Source of the DNA: Rhodoluna sp. | GTDB taxonomy: Bacteria; Actinomycetota; Actinomycetes; Actinomycetales; Microbacteriaceae | Length of the DNA stretch: 64,000 nt | Direction: 5' to 3' | NCBI GenBank assembly: GCA_024641985.1 | Contig: JAHEBZ010000001.1 | Coordinates: 264,056-328,055, forward strand | Shown here: one piece after another, positions 29,222 to 38,487 of the stretch | Layout: each line of letters starts with the position of its first letter | Position numbering within the stretch: the stretch's first letter is position 1 | Notes under the pieces: generated by a model | Databases searched by the model: none | Told to the model about the DNA's origin: nothing | Seen by the model: the letters and a program-made list of their open reading frames with translations, nothing else | Position numbers and translations under genes: made by a program

Positions 29222-29237
29222 CTGCTTACACAAGCAG
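29222..29237 (+). terminator. Small hairpin after the aldehyde dehydrogenase
   Basis: CTGCTT-ACAC-AAGCAG, a perfect 6-bp stem starting 9 bases after the stop. It has no T-run and may be only a 3' stabilising hairpin. Confidence 0.3.
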
Positions 29238-29297
29238 TTATGCACAGATTGGGCTCTCGCCTATTTTGGTCATCGATGGCTGCGGTCTACTGGTTGC

Positions 29298-30350
29298 ATG
29301 CAACTCGCCTGGATCCTGCCATCGCTGGTGATTGGGGCTTACCTCGGGGCAACTACTGGTTCGTGGTACATGCTCGCAATGTCTGGCATGAGTGCCGCGG
29401 TAGCTGCGGCAGTGCGCCGCCGGCAGGCATACAAGCTTGACCCGAATTCAACCATTACGAAACTCGACAATCGTCACTACCTCGGCAACCGAAGGTTGCC
29501 GAAGGCTCAAATTTTTTGGCGAAAAGAGTGGGTCGAGGTGGCGTTGGCGCATCTTTCGGCCAAACAAAATCAAAGGCTAAACGCCGAACGCCTTATCGAG
29601 TTGCAGGCAAACTGTTTTGCCTCGGCAAACCGGCCCGGGGTGTGGCTAGGCATTCAAGATGGCAAAGACTTGTTCGTCGACTTGGCGGGCAAAGCGCCGC
29701 ACCTCCTTATCGTTGGCCCAACCGGCTCAGGCAAAAGCGAAATCTGCAGACTGCTCTCGGTTGGTCTAGCAAAATCACAACCGTCGCTTTTTGACCTGGC
29801 GTTTATCGACTTCAAAGGGGGAGCAACGTTCAATTTTTTGAAATCGAATCCGAGGGTGGTCGGCATGGCCACCGATCTCGAAGACCACAAATTATTTTCG
29901 GCGGGTTTAGCTGCCGAGTTAGGGCGACGAGAAAGCCTTTTTGCTCAAGCCAAGTGCTCAAACATTGATGAGTTTCAACTATGTCAACCTCTATCTCGGA
30001 TGGTCGTGATTATTGATGAGGCCAACGCATATTTGCGTTCGAGTGCACAAGCGGCAGATTTGGTTGAATCGCTTGCCACACGAGGTCGAAGCCTGGGCGT
30101 TCACCTCGTGATGGCCACCCAAACCCTCACCGGCATTCCGCGTCAAATTTTGGCAAATGTCCGTTTGCGAATCGCGGTAGGCGAGGTTGATCCGGTTGAT
30201 CTGATGCAGCTGGGCATGCACTCGCGGGTTGGGCAAAATCGGCCGACCGCCGATGATGCATGGCGAAGCGCAAAACTACTAGATGAAAACTCACGCCTTC
30301 AAGAATTCGAATTTCCGCTCGGGGCAACTAAAAACTGTGGCAGTATGTGA
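29298..30350 (+). CDS. Orphan single-domain FtsK/EccC-like ATPase
   Basis: A 350-residue membrane-anchored P-loop ATPase. The first 45 residues hold one or two hydrophobic segments and then basic residues. The ATPase has Walker A VGPTGSGKSE (about 138-147), then FIDFKGGATFNF, Walker B RMVVIIDEAN and VMATQTLTG. The DFKGG and ATDLEDHKLFSAGL segments resemble the EccC ATPases of type VII secretion more than FtsK, which has neither; but only one domain is present instead of three. No WXG100 or other secretion gene is nearby. It sits inside the putrescine cluster on the same strand. I see no Shine-Dalgarno before the ATG. The function is unknown. Confidence 0.75.
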   Translation: MQLAWILPSLVIGAYLGATTGSWYMLAMSGMSAAVAAAVRRRQAYKLDPNSTITKLDNRHYLGNRRLPKAQIFWRKEWVEVALAHLSAKQNQRLNAERLIELQANCFASANRPGVWLGIQDGKDLFVDLAGKAPHLLIVGPTGSGKSEICRLLSVGLAKSQPSLFDLAFIDFKGGATFNFLKSNPRVVGMATDLEDHKLFSAGLAAELGRRESLFAQAKCSNIDEFQLCQPLSRMVVIIDEANAYLRSSAQAADLVESLATRGRSLGVHLVMATQTLTGIPRQILANVRLRIAVGEVDPVDLMQLGMHSRVGQNRPTADDAWRSAKLLDENSRLQEFEFPLGATKNCGSM

Positions 30351-30354
30351 ATAG

Positions 30355-30372
30355 ATGCGCTCAAGGGCGCAT
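30355..30372 (+). terminator. Hairpin between the ATPase gene and potD
   Basis: ATGCGC (30355-30360) and GCGCAT (30367-30372) form a perfect 6-bp stem with loop TCAAGG, followed by TTGGTTGT. It starts 5 bases after the stop codon; it is a weak terminator at most. Confidence 0.35.
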
Positions 30373-30425
30373 TTGGTTGTGTTGGTCGGGCCAATGAGGG
30401 CCCCTCTTGTATAGGAGTCACGGCA

Positions 30426-31667
30426 ATGAATAAGCCTCTTCCAGAAGACCCAATGATGCGCGACTTGGTCAAAATGGCCCGCCGTCACCAGATGACTCGA
30501 CGCACGGCTTTGGCCGGCGCTGGCGCAGCTGCAACAACTCTGGCGCTCGCCGCTTGTTCTCCTGCTGGTTCAACCTCAACGGCGTTGACTCCAGCAGTCG
30601 ATGTTTCCGATTCAGAGAAAACTTTGGTCTGGCACAACTGGCCGGCATACATGGATGAGTCTGAAGATGGCAAAACTTACCCAACTTTGGCCCGCTTCGA
30701 AGAACAATCGGGCATCAAGGTCGAGTACAAGATCGAAATCGACGACAACAACAGTTATTACGGCAAGGTAAAAGACCAACTTGCGCTTGGTCAAGACATC
30801 GGTGCCGACATTGCCTGCCCAACCGAGTGGTTGGTTGCTCGCCTGGTCAACCTTGGCTATGTTCAAACTTTTGACGCAGCAAACATTCCAAACAAGGCAA
30901 ACCTTGCCCCCGCCTACCTAGGCAACTCGTTCGACCCTAACCGCGAAAAGTCGCTGCCATGGCAGGGCATTCTTTCAGGCATTGGCTATAACAAAAAGGC
31001 CTATAAGGCGGCAACCGGCAAGGATGCCCCAACGACCATGTCTGACCTCTGGGCTCCAGAGCTGAAGGGCCGAGTCGGTGTGCTTTCTGAGATGCGCGAT
31101 ACCATCGGCCTGATTTTGCTCGAGCAGGGCATCGACATCACCAGCGATTCAAGCTTGACCCTCGACGCCTTTATGAACGCGCTTGACTTTTTTGAAGGCA
31201 AGGTAACCGATGGGCAGATTGCCAAAATCAAGGGCAATAGCTACCTAGAAGACCTCAAGAATGGCGACACAATCGCGGCCGTTGCCTGGTCTGGCGACAT
31301 CACTGTGATCAACGCCGAAACCGACAGCGACAACTTTGGCTTCGTCTTCCCAGAATCTGGAGCAACAATTTCCGCCGACTCGTTCGTCGTTCCAATGGGT
31401 GCCACCCACAAAAAGAACGCCGAAGCACTAATTAACTACTACTACGACCCAGTAAATGCGGCCGAACTGGCAGCCTGGGTTAACTATGTCACCCCAGTTG
31501 TTGGTGCTAAAGAAGAAGCAGTCAAGCTTGACCCTGCGCTGGCCGAAAACCAACTAATTTTCCCGAGTGCCGAAACCTTGGCAAAAACACACGCATTCCG
31601 CGCCCTAAGCGGTTCTGAGGAGCAGAAATTCACTGCTGCCTTCCAGAAGATTTTGCTGGGTGCATAA
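30426..31667 (+). CDS. potD: Spermidine/putrescine ABC transporter, substrate-binding lipoprotein
   Basis: A 413-residue extracellular binding protein of the PotD/PotF family. The N-terminus has a TRRTALAGAGAAATTLALAAC segment: twin arginines, a hydrophobic stretch and a lipobox with Cys at about residue 44, so it is probably a Tat-exported lipoprotein. The mature part starts VWHNWPAYMDE, close to the PotD consensus; DIACPTEWLVARL and PWQGILSGIGYNKKAYK follow. AGGAG precedes the ATG by about 11 bases. It is the first of four transporter genes. Confidence 0.93.
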   Translation: MNKPLPEDPMMRDLVKMARRHQMTRRTALAGAGAAATTLALAACSPAGSTSTALTPAVDVSDSEKTLVWHNWPAYMDESEDGKTYPTLARFEEQSGIKVEYKIEIDDNNSYYGKVKDQLALGQDIGADIACPTEWLVARLVNLGYVQTFDAANIPNKANLAPAYLGNSFDPNREKSLPWQGILSGIGYNKKAYKAATGKDAPTTMSDLWAPELKGRVGVLSEMRDTIGLILLEQGIDITSDSSLTLDAFMNALDFFEGKVTDGQIAKIKGNSYLEDLKNGDTIAAVAWSGDITVINAETDSDNFGFVFPESGATISADSFVVPMGATHKKNAEALINYYYDPVNAAELAAWVNYVTPVVGAKEEAVKLDPALAENQLIFPSAETLAKTHAFRALSGSEEQKFTAAFQKILLGA

Positions 31668-32808
31668 GTTGGCAACAGAGTTTGTTGCTCGCGGCGCAGA
31701 TCTAGAGTTAGTCGGAATTCGTAAGGAATACCCAGGTTTCACGGCAATCGAAAACCTCGACTTGCACATTCCCGCCGGGGAGTTCTTTGCACTGCTTGGC
31801 CCTTCGGGTTGCGGAAAAACCACAACCCTTCGCTTGGTGGCTGGCCTTGACGAGCCAACCAGTGGCAAAATCCTCATCGGTGGCAAAGACATTACCGCCA
31901 CCAAACCGCACGAGCGCCCGGTAAATACGGTCTTTCAGAGCTATGCATTGTTTCCGCACATGAGCGTTCTTGAGAATGTGGCCTTCGGCTTGAAGCAACG
32001 CAAAATTGCCGAGCCTATGCCAAAGGCTCAAGCCGCCCTTGATCTTGTTGAGCTTGGCCACTTGGCACTTCGCAAGCCGCAGCAACTCTCTGGTGGGCAG
32101 CAACAACGAGTCGCTCTGGCGCGCGCGCTGGTCAACAGGCCATCGCTGCTGTTGCTCGATGAACCACTTGGTGCACTCGACCTAAAGCTTCGTCGCCAAA
32201 TGCAAATTGAACTTAAAGCCATCCAGATGGAGGTTGGCCTTACCTTCTTGCACGTGACACACGACCAAGAAGAAGCCATGGACATGGCCGACACAGTTGC
32301 TGTCATGAACAAGGGTCGCATCGAACAGATGGGTGCTCCCGAAAAACTCTACGACCGCCCAAAAACCGTTTTCGTCTCGAAATTTTTGGGTCAGTCGAAC
32401 CTTTTTGTTGGTGAAGTCGTCGAATCTGGCATCGAGTCGGTCAGCATCAACGTTTCGGGCAACAAGATCTCTGTTCCCAAGGCCCGAGCCGAAAACCAAA
32501 ACGGCACCATCGCAATCGGCGTTCGCCCCGAAAAGGCAATGTTCCACGAACAAGAACCGCAGCGCAGCTCAGAGGTCAACCTTATTGGCCCAGGTGAAAT
32601 CATCGACATTCGTTTCACCGGCGTGAGCAACCAATATTTGATCGAGATACCGGCCATTGGCAATGTCACAGTGTTTGCTCAAAACATTGGCAAGAGCCCC
32701 GTTGTCGAACTTGGAGCCAAGGTTTGGGTCAGTTGGAAGGTTGAGCACAGCTTTGGCCTAGCCGACTTGCCTGCCAATACTCACACCGAATCAATTTCGG
32801 TGGTCTAG
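31660..32808 (+). CDS. potA: Spermidine/putrescine ABC transporter, ATP-binding subunit
   Basis: A 382-residue ABC ATPase powering polyamine import. Walker A GPSGCGKTT (about 44-52), Q-loop FQSYALFPHM, signature [15 protein letters not shown], Walker B LLLLDEPLGALD and switch HVTHDQEEA. The C-terminal part (about 290-375) is the TOBE/OB regulatory domain of this class. The start may be GTG at 31660, overlapping potD, or TTG at 31669. Directly followed by potB. Confidence 0.95.
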   Translation: MHKLATEFVARGADLELVGIRKEYPGFTAIENLDLHIPAGEFFALLGPSGCGKTTTLRLVAGLDEPTSGKILIGGKDITATKPHERPVNTVFQSYALFPHMSVLENVAFGLKQRKIAEPMPKAQAALDLVELGHLALRKPQQLSGGQQQRVALARALVNRPSLLLLDEPLGALDLKLRRQMQIELKAIQMEVGLTFLHVTHDQEEAMDMADTVAVMNKGRIEQMGAPEKLYDRPKTVFVSKFLGQSNLFVGEVVESGIESVSINVSGNKISVPKARAENQNGTIAIGVRPEKAMFHEQEPQRSSEVNLIGPGEIIDIRFTGVSNQYLIEIPAIGNVTVFAQNIGKSPVVELGAKVWVSWKVEHSFGLADLPANTHTESISVV

Positions 32809-32810
32809 CC

Positions 32811-33725
32811 ATGGCGTTTGCAGCTTTCGGGCAAAACGCTGGCCCATCCACCGTAGCCCCGACCAAATCTGGTCGTGTGGCCTGGATCTTGCTGTTGCCG
32901 GGCTTAATGTATCTCGGGCTGTTCTTTTTGACGCCACTATTTTCGCTAATCATCACCTCACTGCAGGTGCCCGATGCAAGCGGCGAAATTGGTCGCTACC
33001 AATATGGGTTTGCGATTGAGAACTATTGGCTGGTAATTGAAAGCTACTGGCCGCACATAATTCGTTCGTTTGCATATGCCCTCGCCGCCACAGTCTTAGC
33101 GCTGCTAATTAGCTACCCGCTTGCCTACTTCATTGGTGTCAAAGCGCGCCGTCGCCCGTTGCTTCAGGGCCTAATGCTAACGCTCGTAATTGCCCCGTTC
33201 TTCATCAGTTTCTTGCTGCGCACGATTGCCTGGAAGCAAATCTTTTCGAATGAATCATGGATAGTTAACTCACTGCAGAGCTCAGGCCTACTTGCTAGCG
33301 ATCAATATCTGGTGGGCACTCCGTTCATGGTAATTTTTGGGCTCACGTATGCGTTTATTCCGTTCATGACATTGCCGATTTATTCGACCCTCGAGCGCCT
33401 CGACATTCGCTACCTTGAGGCAGGGGCAGATCTTTATGCCGGCCCGGCAACCACTTTTCGCAAAATAACCCTGCCGCTTTCGATGCCGGGAATCATCTCG
33501 GGAACCCTGCTCACATTCATCCCGATTGCAGGCGATTATGTCAACGCAAGTCGTGATTTCTTGGGCTCAACCGAAACTGCCATGATCGGCAACGTTGTCG
33601 AAACTAATTACCTTCAAATCAACGATTACCCAGCGGCCTCTGCGCTTTCGGTGTTGCTAATGCTGGCCATTTTGCTGCTCGTCACCTTTTATGTGAAGCG
33701 CAGCGGAACGGATGACCTGCTATGA
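32811..33725 (+). CDS. potB: Spermidine/putrescine ABC transporter permease (PotB)
   Basis: A 304-residue inner-membrane permease with about six transmembrane segments. The EAA-type loop that contacts the ATPase reads YLEAGADLYAGPATTFRKITLPLSMPGIISG. Its ATG is 2 bases past the potA stop, and it overlaps potC by 4 bases (ATGA). Confidence 0.94.
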   Translation: MAFAAFGQNAGPSTVAPTKSGRVAWILLLPGLMYLGLFFLTPLFSLIITSLQVPDASGEIGRYQYGFAIENYWLVIESYWPHIIRSFAYALAATVLALLISYPLAYFIGVKARRRPLLQGLMLTLVIAPFFISFLLRTIAWKQIFSNESWIVNSLQSSGLLASDQYLVGTPFMVIFGLTYAFIPFMTLPIYSTLERLDIRYLEAGADLYAGPATTFRKITLPLSMPGIISGTLLTFIPIAGDYVNASRDFLGSTETAMIGNVVETNYLQINDYPAASALSVLLMLAILLLVTFYVKRSGTDDLL

Positions 33726-34519
33726 GAAAGTTTTCATTCGGCAAGTATGCGTTGGCGATATATTCGTTGCTTGCGATCATTTATTTATTGATTCCAATTG
33801 CCTATACCTTCGCGTTTTCGTTCAACGACTCGGTTAAATCGAACATATCTTGGCGAGGGTTCACTCTCGACAAATGGACAGGCGTCTGCAACCAGCAGGG
33901 AGTTTGTGAGGCATTTGCCAACTCGGTGCTAATTGGTGTTATCTCGACATTGATTGCAACGGCGTTGGGCACCATGATCGCCATCGCGCTAGTGCGCTAT
34001 CGATTCAGGTTTCGCTCTGCTGTCAGCCTGCTGCTCTTCTTGCCGATGGCGACGCCAGAGGTGGTTTTGGGTGCTGGTTTAGCCTCGCAGTTTCTAAGCA
34101 TGGGCACTCAAAAGGGCTTCATCACAATCATCATCGCGCACGTAATGTTTTGTCTCAGCTTTGTCGTTGTCACAGTTAAGGCTCGAGTTGCCTCACTCGA
34201 CCCAGCGCTCGAAGAGGCTGGCCGCGATCTTTATGGTTCGCCGGCTCAGGTGTTCTGGAAGATCACATTTCCGCTCTTGTTGCCGGGCATCATTTCGGCT
34301 GCGCTACTCGCATTTGCACTGAGTTTTGACGACTTCATCATCACAAACTTCAATGCCGGCCCCGAAACTACTTTTCCTAAGTTCGTCTATACCGCCGCGG
34401 CTCGTGGCATACCGGCAGAAGCCAACGTAATCGGTTCAGCGGTTTTCATCTTGGCTATTGCCATCGTAATGACGGTGCAAATTCGCACTTCGATCAAACA
34501 AAAGCGGCTCAGTAAGTAA
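33722..34519 (+). CDS. potC: Spermidine/putrescine ABC transporter permease (PotC)
   Basis: A 265-residue permease with about six transmembrane segments and the coupling loop LEEAGRDLYGSPAQVFWKITFPLLLPGI. FALSFDDFIITNF near the C-terminus is typical of PotC. It overlaps potB and ends the transporter operon at a strong bidirectional terminator. Confidence 0.94.
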   Translation: MRKFSFGKYALAIYSLLAIIYLLIPIAYTFAFSFNDSVKSNISWRGFTLDKWTGVCNQQGVCEAFANSVLIGVISTLIATALGTMIAIALVRYRFRFRSAVSLLLFLPMATPEVVLGAGLASQFLSMGTQKGFITIIIAHVMFCLSFVVVTVKARVASLDPALEEAGRDLYGSPAQVFWKITFPLLLPGIISAALLAFALSFDDFIITNFNAGPETTFPKFVYTAAARGIPAEANVIGSAVFILAIAIVMTVQIRTSIKQKRLSK

Positions 34520-34544
34520 CTGAAGGCACCACTAGGCCGGTAAT

Positions 34545-34598
34545 CGAAACGCAAAAAATCCCCCTGACGTTAAGCCTAGGGGGATTTTTCGCGTTTCG
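34545..34598. terminator. Bidirectional terminator between potC and gabT
   Basis: Arms of 20 bases at 34545-34564 and 34579-34598 pair with a single mismatch; the core is AAAAATCCCCC against GGGGGATTTTT with a 14-base loop. The A and T runs on either side let it stop both the potC and the convergent gabT transcripts. Confidence 0.93.
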
Positions 34599-34600
34599 AA

Positions 34601-35935
34601 CTAAAGTTCCTTGATGCCAGCTTCAAGCACGTCGATGGCCTCGTTTAGAAGATCATCAGAAATGGCTAGCGGTGGCAAGAAACGAATCACGTTGTAGTAG
34701 GTTCCGGCGTTCAAAATCAACACACCGTTTGAGTGGCAGTGTTTCACAAGTTTGTCGACTGCGGCTTGGTTTGGGTTCGATGTGCCTGGCTCAACGAACT
34801 CGAGTGCCATCATGGCCCCACGGCCACGCACATCGCCAATTACTGGATATTTCGCCTTCAGCTCGTTCAATCTGGCCGAAAGAAGTTGCTCGATCTGCTG
34901 GGCGCGTTCAATAACGCCACCGGCTTCAATCTGCTTTAGCACGGCTACTGCGGCTGCCGCGGCAACCGGGTTGCCACCAAAAGTTCCGCCAAGTCCGCCT
35001 GGGTGGGTGGCATCCATGATTTCGGCGCGACCAGTTACCGCCGAAATCGGCATACCGCCGGCGATGCCCTTGGCGATCGTCAAGAGGTCTGGCTCAAAGC
35101 CTTCTTCCCAGTCGCTGGCGAACCAGCGGCCAGTGCGTGCAATTCCCGACTGAACTTCGTCGGCAATAAGAACCACACCGTTGGCGTGAGTCCAGTCGCT
35201 AAGCGCCTTCAAGAAGCCAGGTGCCGGCACAATAAAGCCGCCCTCACCTTGAATTGGTTCGATAACTACAGCTGCTAGATCTTCGAGCCCCACTCGCTTT
35301 TCGATGTAGGTAATGGCACGCTGAGCAGCCTCGGCACCTGTCATGGCGGCAGGGTCGCGGAACGGGTAAGACATTGGAACGTGCTGAACGCTGCCCGCCA
35401 TTGGGCCAAAACCATTGCCATAAGGTGCAGCTTTGAAGTTCATCGAGTAGGTGAGGTTGGTGCGACCGTGGTAGGCGTGGTCGAAAACAACGATGCCGTT
35501 TTTGCGAGTAGCCTTGCGAGCGATTTTGACCGCATTCTCGACAGCCTCGGCACCCGAGTTGAACAAAACCGATTTCTTGCTGTGGTTGCCGGGGGTGTGC
35601 TTGTTTAGCAGCTCGCAAACTTCGACATATTGCTCGTATGGGGTGAGTGTGAACAGGGTGTGAGTAAGGTTCGCAACCTGTTCTTGCACGGCCTTCACGA
35701 CGGCGTCGTTGGTGTGTCCGATTGTTGTGACTCCGATGCCTGCGCCAAGATCGATCAGGTGGTTTCCATCGGCGTCAACAACTATGGCGCCATGTGCTTT
35801 TTCAATGTAAACCGGCAGGGCCGCACCTGCGCCGGCCGATACAGCAGCCAGGCGTCGGGCATGAAGTGCTTGCGACTTAGGGCCTGGAATAGAAGTGACA
35901 ACTTTGCGCTCTTGCGCGACGGGTAACTCGCTCAT
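34601..35935 (-). CDS. gabT: 4-aminobutyrate aminotransferase
   Basis: A 444-residue class III aminotransferase moving the amino group of GABA to 2-oxoglutarate, giving succinate semialdehyde. The PLP lysine is in LLTIAKGIAGGMPISAV and the N1 aspartate in VVLIADEVQSGIARTGRW; NSGAEAVENAVKIARKATRK and FDHAYHGRTNLTYSMN are also typical. It completes the putrescine-to-GABA route of this region. No gabD lies in the window, unless the aldehyde dehydrogenase is bifunctional. A TAGACT box ends 7 bases before the ATG. Confidence 0.93.
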   Translation of the reverse strand: MSELPVAQERKVVTSIPGPKSQALHARRLAAVSAGAGAALPVYIEKAHGAIVVDADGNHLIDLGAGIGVTTIGHTNDAVVKAVQEQVANLTHTLFTLTPYEQYVEVCELLNKHTPGNHSKKSVLFNSGAEAVENAVKIARKATRKNGIVVFDHAYHGRTNLTYSMNFKAAPYGNGFGPMAGSVQHVPMSYPFRDPAAMTGAEAAQRAITYIEKRVGLEDLAAVVIEPIQGEGGFIVPAPGFLKALSDWTHANGVVLIADEVQSGIARTGRWFASDWEEGFEPDLLTIAKGIAGGMPISAVTGRAEIMDATHPGGLGGTFGGNPVAAAAAVAVLKQIEAGGVIERAQQIEQLLSARLNELKAKYPVIGDVRGRGAMMALEFVEPGTSNPNQAAVDKLVKHCHSNGVLILNAGTYYNVIRFLPPLAISDDLLNEAIDVLEAGIKEL

Positions 35936-35942
35936 AACTAAA

Positions 35943-35948
35943 AGTCTA
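35943..35948 (-). promoter_or_regulatory. -10 box, leaderless promoter of gabT
   Basis: TAGACT on the minus strand, followed by seven bases and the ATG; no Shine-Dalgarno. Confidence 0.4.
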
Positions 35949-36000
35949 AGCCTCGACTCTGGCTAACGAAGCCCCTGATGGAAATCTCGCGTTGAAGTGG

Positions 36001-36006
36001 CAAGAT
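36001..36006 (+). promoter_or_regulatory. -10 box, leaderless promoter of dxr
   Basis: CAAGAT followed by TGACCC and then the ATG. No ribosome site is visible. Confidence 0.35.
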
Positions 36007-36012
36007 TGACCC

Positions 36013-37098
36013 ATGCGTCGCGTAATTATTCTTGGCTCTACCGGCTCGATAGGCACCCAAGCGCTCGAGGTTATCGAGGCAAACCCAGACAAATTCGAAC
36101 TTGTTGGTCTGGCAGCGGGCCAAAATAAAGCGCTCCTCGAGAAGCAGAGTGTTCAGTTTGGCGGTGTGCGCGCGGTTCAAGGGGCTCTGGCGGCCACGGC
36201 GCTCGTTGAAGAAACCGATGCCGACGTGGTGGTGAACGGCATCACAGGTTCAATTGGTTTGGCGCCAACGCTCGCAACTCTAAAAACAGGCAAAACGCTC
36301 GCACTTGCCAACAAAGAATCACTAATTGTAGGTGGCCGCTTGGTTACCCAGGCTGCTGCGCCAGGTCAAATTGTGCCGGTCGACAGCGAACATTCTGCAT
36401 TGGCGCAATGCCTGCTTGGCGGAACCAGAGCCGAGGTCAGAAAGCTCATTCTCACGGCATCCGGAGGCCCGTTTAGGGGTTGGTCTCGCGAGCAGCTCGA
36501 TGTGGTTACGCCCGCTCAGGCCTTGGCGCATCCAACCTGGGTGATGGGCAAGGTTGTCACCACAAATTCGGCCACTCTGGTTAACAAAGGGCTCGAAATT
36601 ATTGAGGCGCACTTGCTTTTCGATATACCTTTCGATCGCATTGATGTAACCGTGCACCCTCAATCGGTGGTGCACTCGATGGTTGAGTTTGTTGACGGTT
36701 CGGTATTGGCTCAATGTTCGCCACCAAACATGAAGTTACCCATTGCTCTAGGCATGTCTTGGCCTAATCGTGTGCCAAACGTGGCTGCCGCTTGCGACTG
36801 GACTCAGGCCGCAACTTGGAATTTTGAACCATTGAATGAGTCGGTTTTTGGAGCCGTGCGCTTGGCGCGCCAGGTGGGGGAGGCGGGGCTAACCTACCCA
36901 GCGGTGTTTAATGCCGCCAATGAAGAAGCCGTTGAGGCGTTTCACTCGGGCAAAATCGGGTTCAACCAAATCGTTGATTTAGTCAAGCGGGTTGTAGATG
37001 CCCACGAAGCCGAGAAGCAACTAACTCTGGAATCGGTGTTGGCAGCTGAGCATTGGGCAAGAAATCGCGCCAATGGCGTAATTGCCCACGCTTGCTAG
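36013..37098 (+). CDS. dxr: 1-deoxy-D-xylulose 5-phosphate reductoisomerase
   Basis: A 361-residue NADPH enzyme making 2-C-methyl-D-erythritol 4-phosphate in the MEP isoprenoid pathway. The nucleotide motif is [14 protein letters not shown] (residues 8-21). Active-site segments: [42 protein letters not shown] and [12 protein letters not shown]. Length is slightly short of E. coli (398) but complete. The following rseP and ispG give the conserved actinobacterial order. Confidence 0.96.
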   Translation: MRRVIILGSTGSIGTQALEVIEANPDKFELVGLAAGQNKALLEKQSVQFGGVRAVQGALAATALVEETDADVVVNGITGSIGLAPTLATLKTGKTLALANKESLIVGGRLVTQAAAPGQIVPVDSEHSALAQCLLGGTRAEVRKLILTASGGPFRGWSREQLDVVTPAQALAHPTWVMGKVVTTNSATLVNKGLEIIEAHLLFDIPFDRIDVTVHPQSVVHSMVEFVDGSVLAQCSPPNMKLPIALGMSWPNRVPNVAAACDWTQAATWNFEPLNESVFGAVRLARQVGEAGLTYPAVFNAANEEAVEAFHSGKIGFNQIVDLVKRVVDAHEAEKQLTLESVLAAEHWARNRANGVIAHAC

Positions 37099-37120
37099 GC
37101 AAAATGTCAGGCTCCGTGGT

Positions 37121-37126
37121 TAGGGT
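37121..37126 (+). promoter_or_regulatory. -10 box, leaderless promoter of rseP
   Basis: TAGGGT followed by TTATTC and then the GTG start; no Shine-Dalgarno. Confidence 0.4.
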
Positions 37127-37132
37127 TTATTC

Positions 37133-38443
37133 GTGACCGAATCAATTCTCTATATTCTTGGCATTGTTGCTGTGGCAATCGGCATTGGTTTTTCAATCGG
37201 CCTACACGAGCTGGGTCACCTACTTCCGGCCAAACTATTTGGTGTCAAGGTTCCGCGTTATGCAATTGGGTTTGGCCCCAAACTTTTTTCCAAGCAAATT
37301 GGCGAAACCGAATATTCTGTCCGTCTGATTCCCCTCGGCGGTTTCATCACCATGATCGGCATGTATGCGCCGGCAAAGCCCGGCAAACCCGAGGGCGCGG
37401 GTTTCTTTAGCGGCATGGTCACTACAGCCCGCCATGCCCACGAAGAACACGTTACCAAGGGCGACGAAGGCCGCAAATTTTACAAACTTTCGGTTTACAA
37501 ACGGCTAATCATCATGTTCGGTGGCCCGCTAATGAACCTGGTGTTGGGCACAATTCTCATCACAATTGCTTTGTCTGGCATCGGTGTGCAACAACGCTCG
37601 CTTACAGTTGCTCAGATCAGCGACTGCGTAATTTTTAACCCCACTGCGCAACAGGCCTGCAACCCACAAGATCCTCAATCTCCAGCACGTCTAGCAGGCG
37701 TTCAACCGGGCGACAAAATCGTGGGCTACAACGGGCAAACCACATCCGATTGGCAAGGTTTGTCCTCAATGCTTCAGCCAGGGGTAGTTGGCAGCATTCA
37801 GGTTGAACGATCTGCAAGCCAAATTACTCTCCCCATTACACCTGCATCTGCGATGCGAGCAAAAATAGGCCCAACGGGCTCCATCGAAGTCGATTCAAAT
37901 GGCGATCCGGTGTTGGTTAAAACTGCGGTTTTGGGCATAGCGCTTGGCACAGAGCTAAAACCGATTCCCGTTTCAACATCGCTCACCCAGGCGGGCCTTT
38001 CTGTGGGGCAGGTCTTCGACATGATCTTGAACTTGCCTCAGCAATTAACCGATACGGCAGTGTCAACCTTCACCGGCCAAGAGCGAGGCACCTCAGGGGC
38101 AATTTCTATTGTGGGCATAGGGCAAATAGCTGGCGAGGTTTCCTCATCAGAGACCGTTTCGGCTCTCGAAAAGCTTTCCACAGGTCTGCTAATTTTGGCA
38201 TCGCTTAATTTCGCCCTTTTTGCCTTCAACATGTTGCCGCTATTACCGCTCGACGGCGGTCACATTGCCGGCGGCCTCTACGAGTGGCTCAAGCGAGGGG
38301 TTTTCAAAATTCTCCGCAAACCAGCACCTGGCCCGGCAGATACGGCGGTATTGATGCCGCTCACCTGGTTTGTTTTCATTCTTCTGATGGCAATGAGCGC
38401 AGTGCTTATCCTCGCCGACATCATCAACCCAATTAGGTTCTAA
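37133..38443 (+). CDS. rseP: Site-2 intramembrane metalloprotease (RseP/Rip1 family)
   Basis: A 436-residue membrane protease that cuts anti-sigma factors and other transmembrane substrates. The zinc site HELGH is at about residues 25-29 in the first membrane helix; the third ligand lies in LPLLPLDGGHIAGG. A PDZ domain (about 180-260, LAGVQPGDKIVGYNGQTTSDW) sits between the membrane parts. In mycobacteria the equivalent Rip1 also lies between dxr and ispG. The start is GTG. Confidence 0.95.
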   Translation: MTESILYILGIVAVAIGIGFSIGLHELGHLLPAKLFGVKVPRYAIGFGPKLFSKQIGETEYSVRLIPLGGFITMIGMYAPAKPGKPEGAGFFSGMVTTARHAHEEHVTKGDEGRKFYKLSVYKRLIIMFGGPLMNLVLGTILITIALSGIGVQQRSLTVAQISDCVIFNPTAQQACNPQDPQSPARLAGVQPGDKIVGYNGQTTSDWQGLSSMLQPGVVGSIQVERSASQITLPITPASAMRAKIGPTGSIEVDSNGDPVLVKTAVLGIALGTELKPIPVSTSLTQAGLSVGQVFDMILNLPQQLTDTAVSTFTGQERGTSGAISIVGIGQIAGEVSSSETVSALEKLSTGLLILASLNFALFAFNMLPLLPLDGGHIAGGLYEWLKRGVFKILRKPAPGPADTAVLMPLTWFVFILLMAMSAVLILADIINPIRF

Positions 38444-38487
38444 AGGTTGTTTATGATTATGGCAACCGCAATCGAAAGTGAGCTCTC

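Noticed and set aside
29298-30350. Reading the FtsK/EccC-like gene as evidence of a type VII secretion locus or a conjugative element
   Set aside because: No WXG100, EccB/D/E, relaxase, integrase or attachment site is present on either side.
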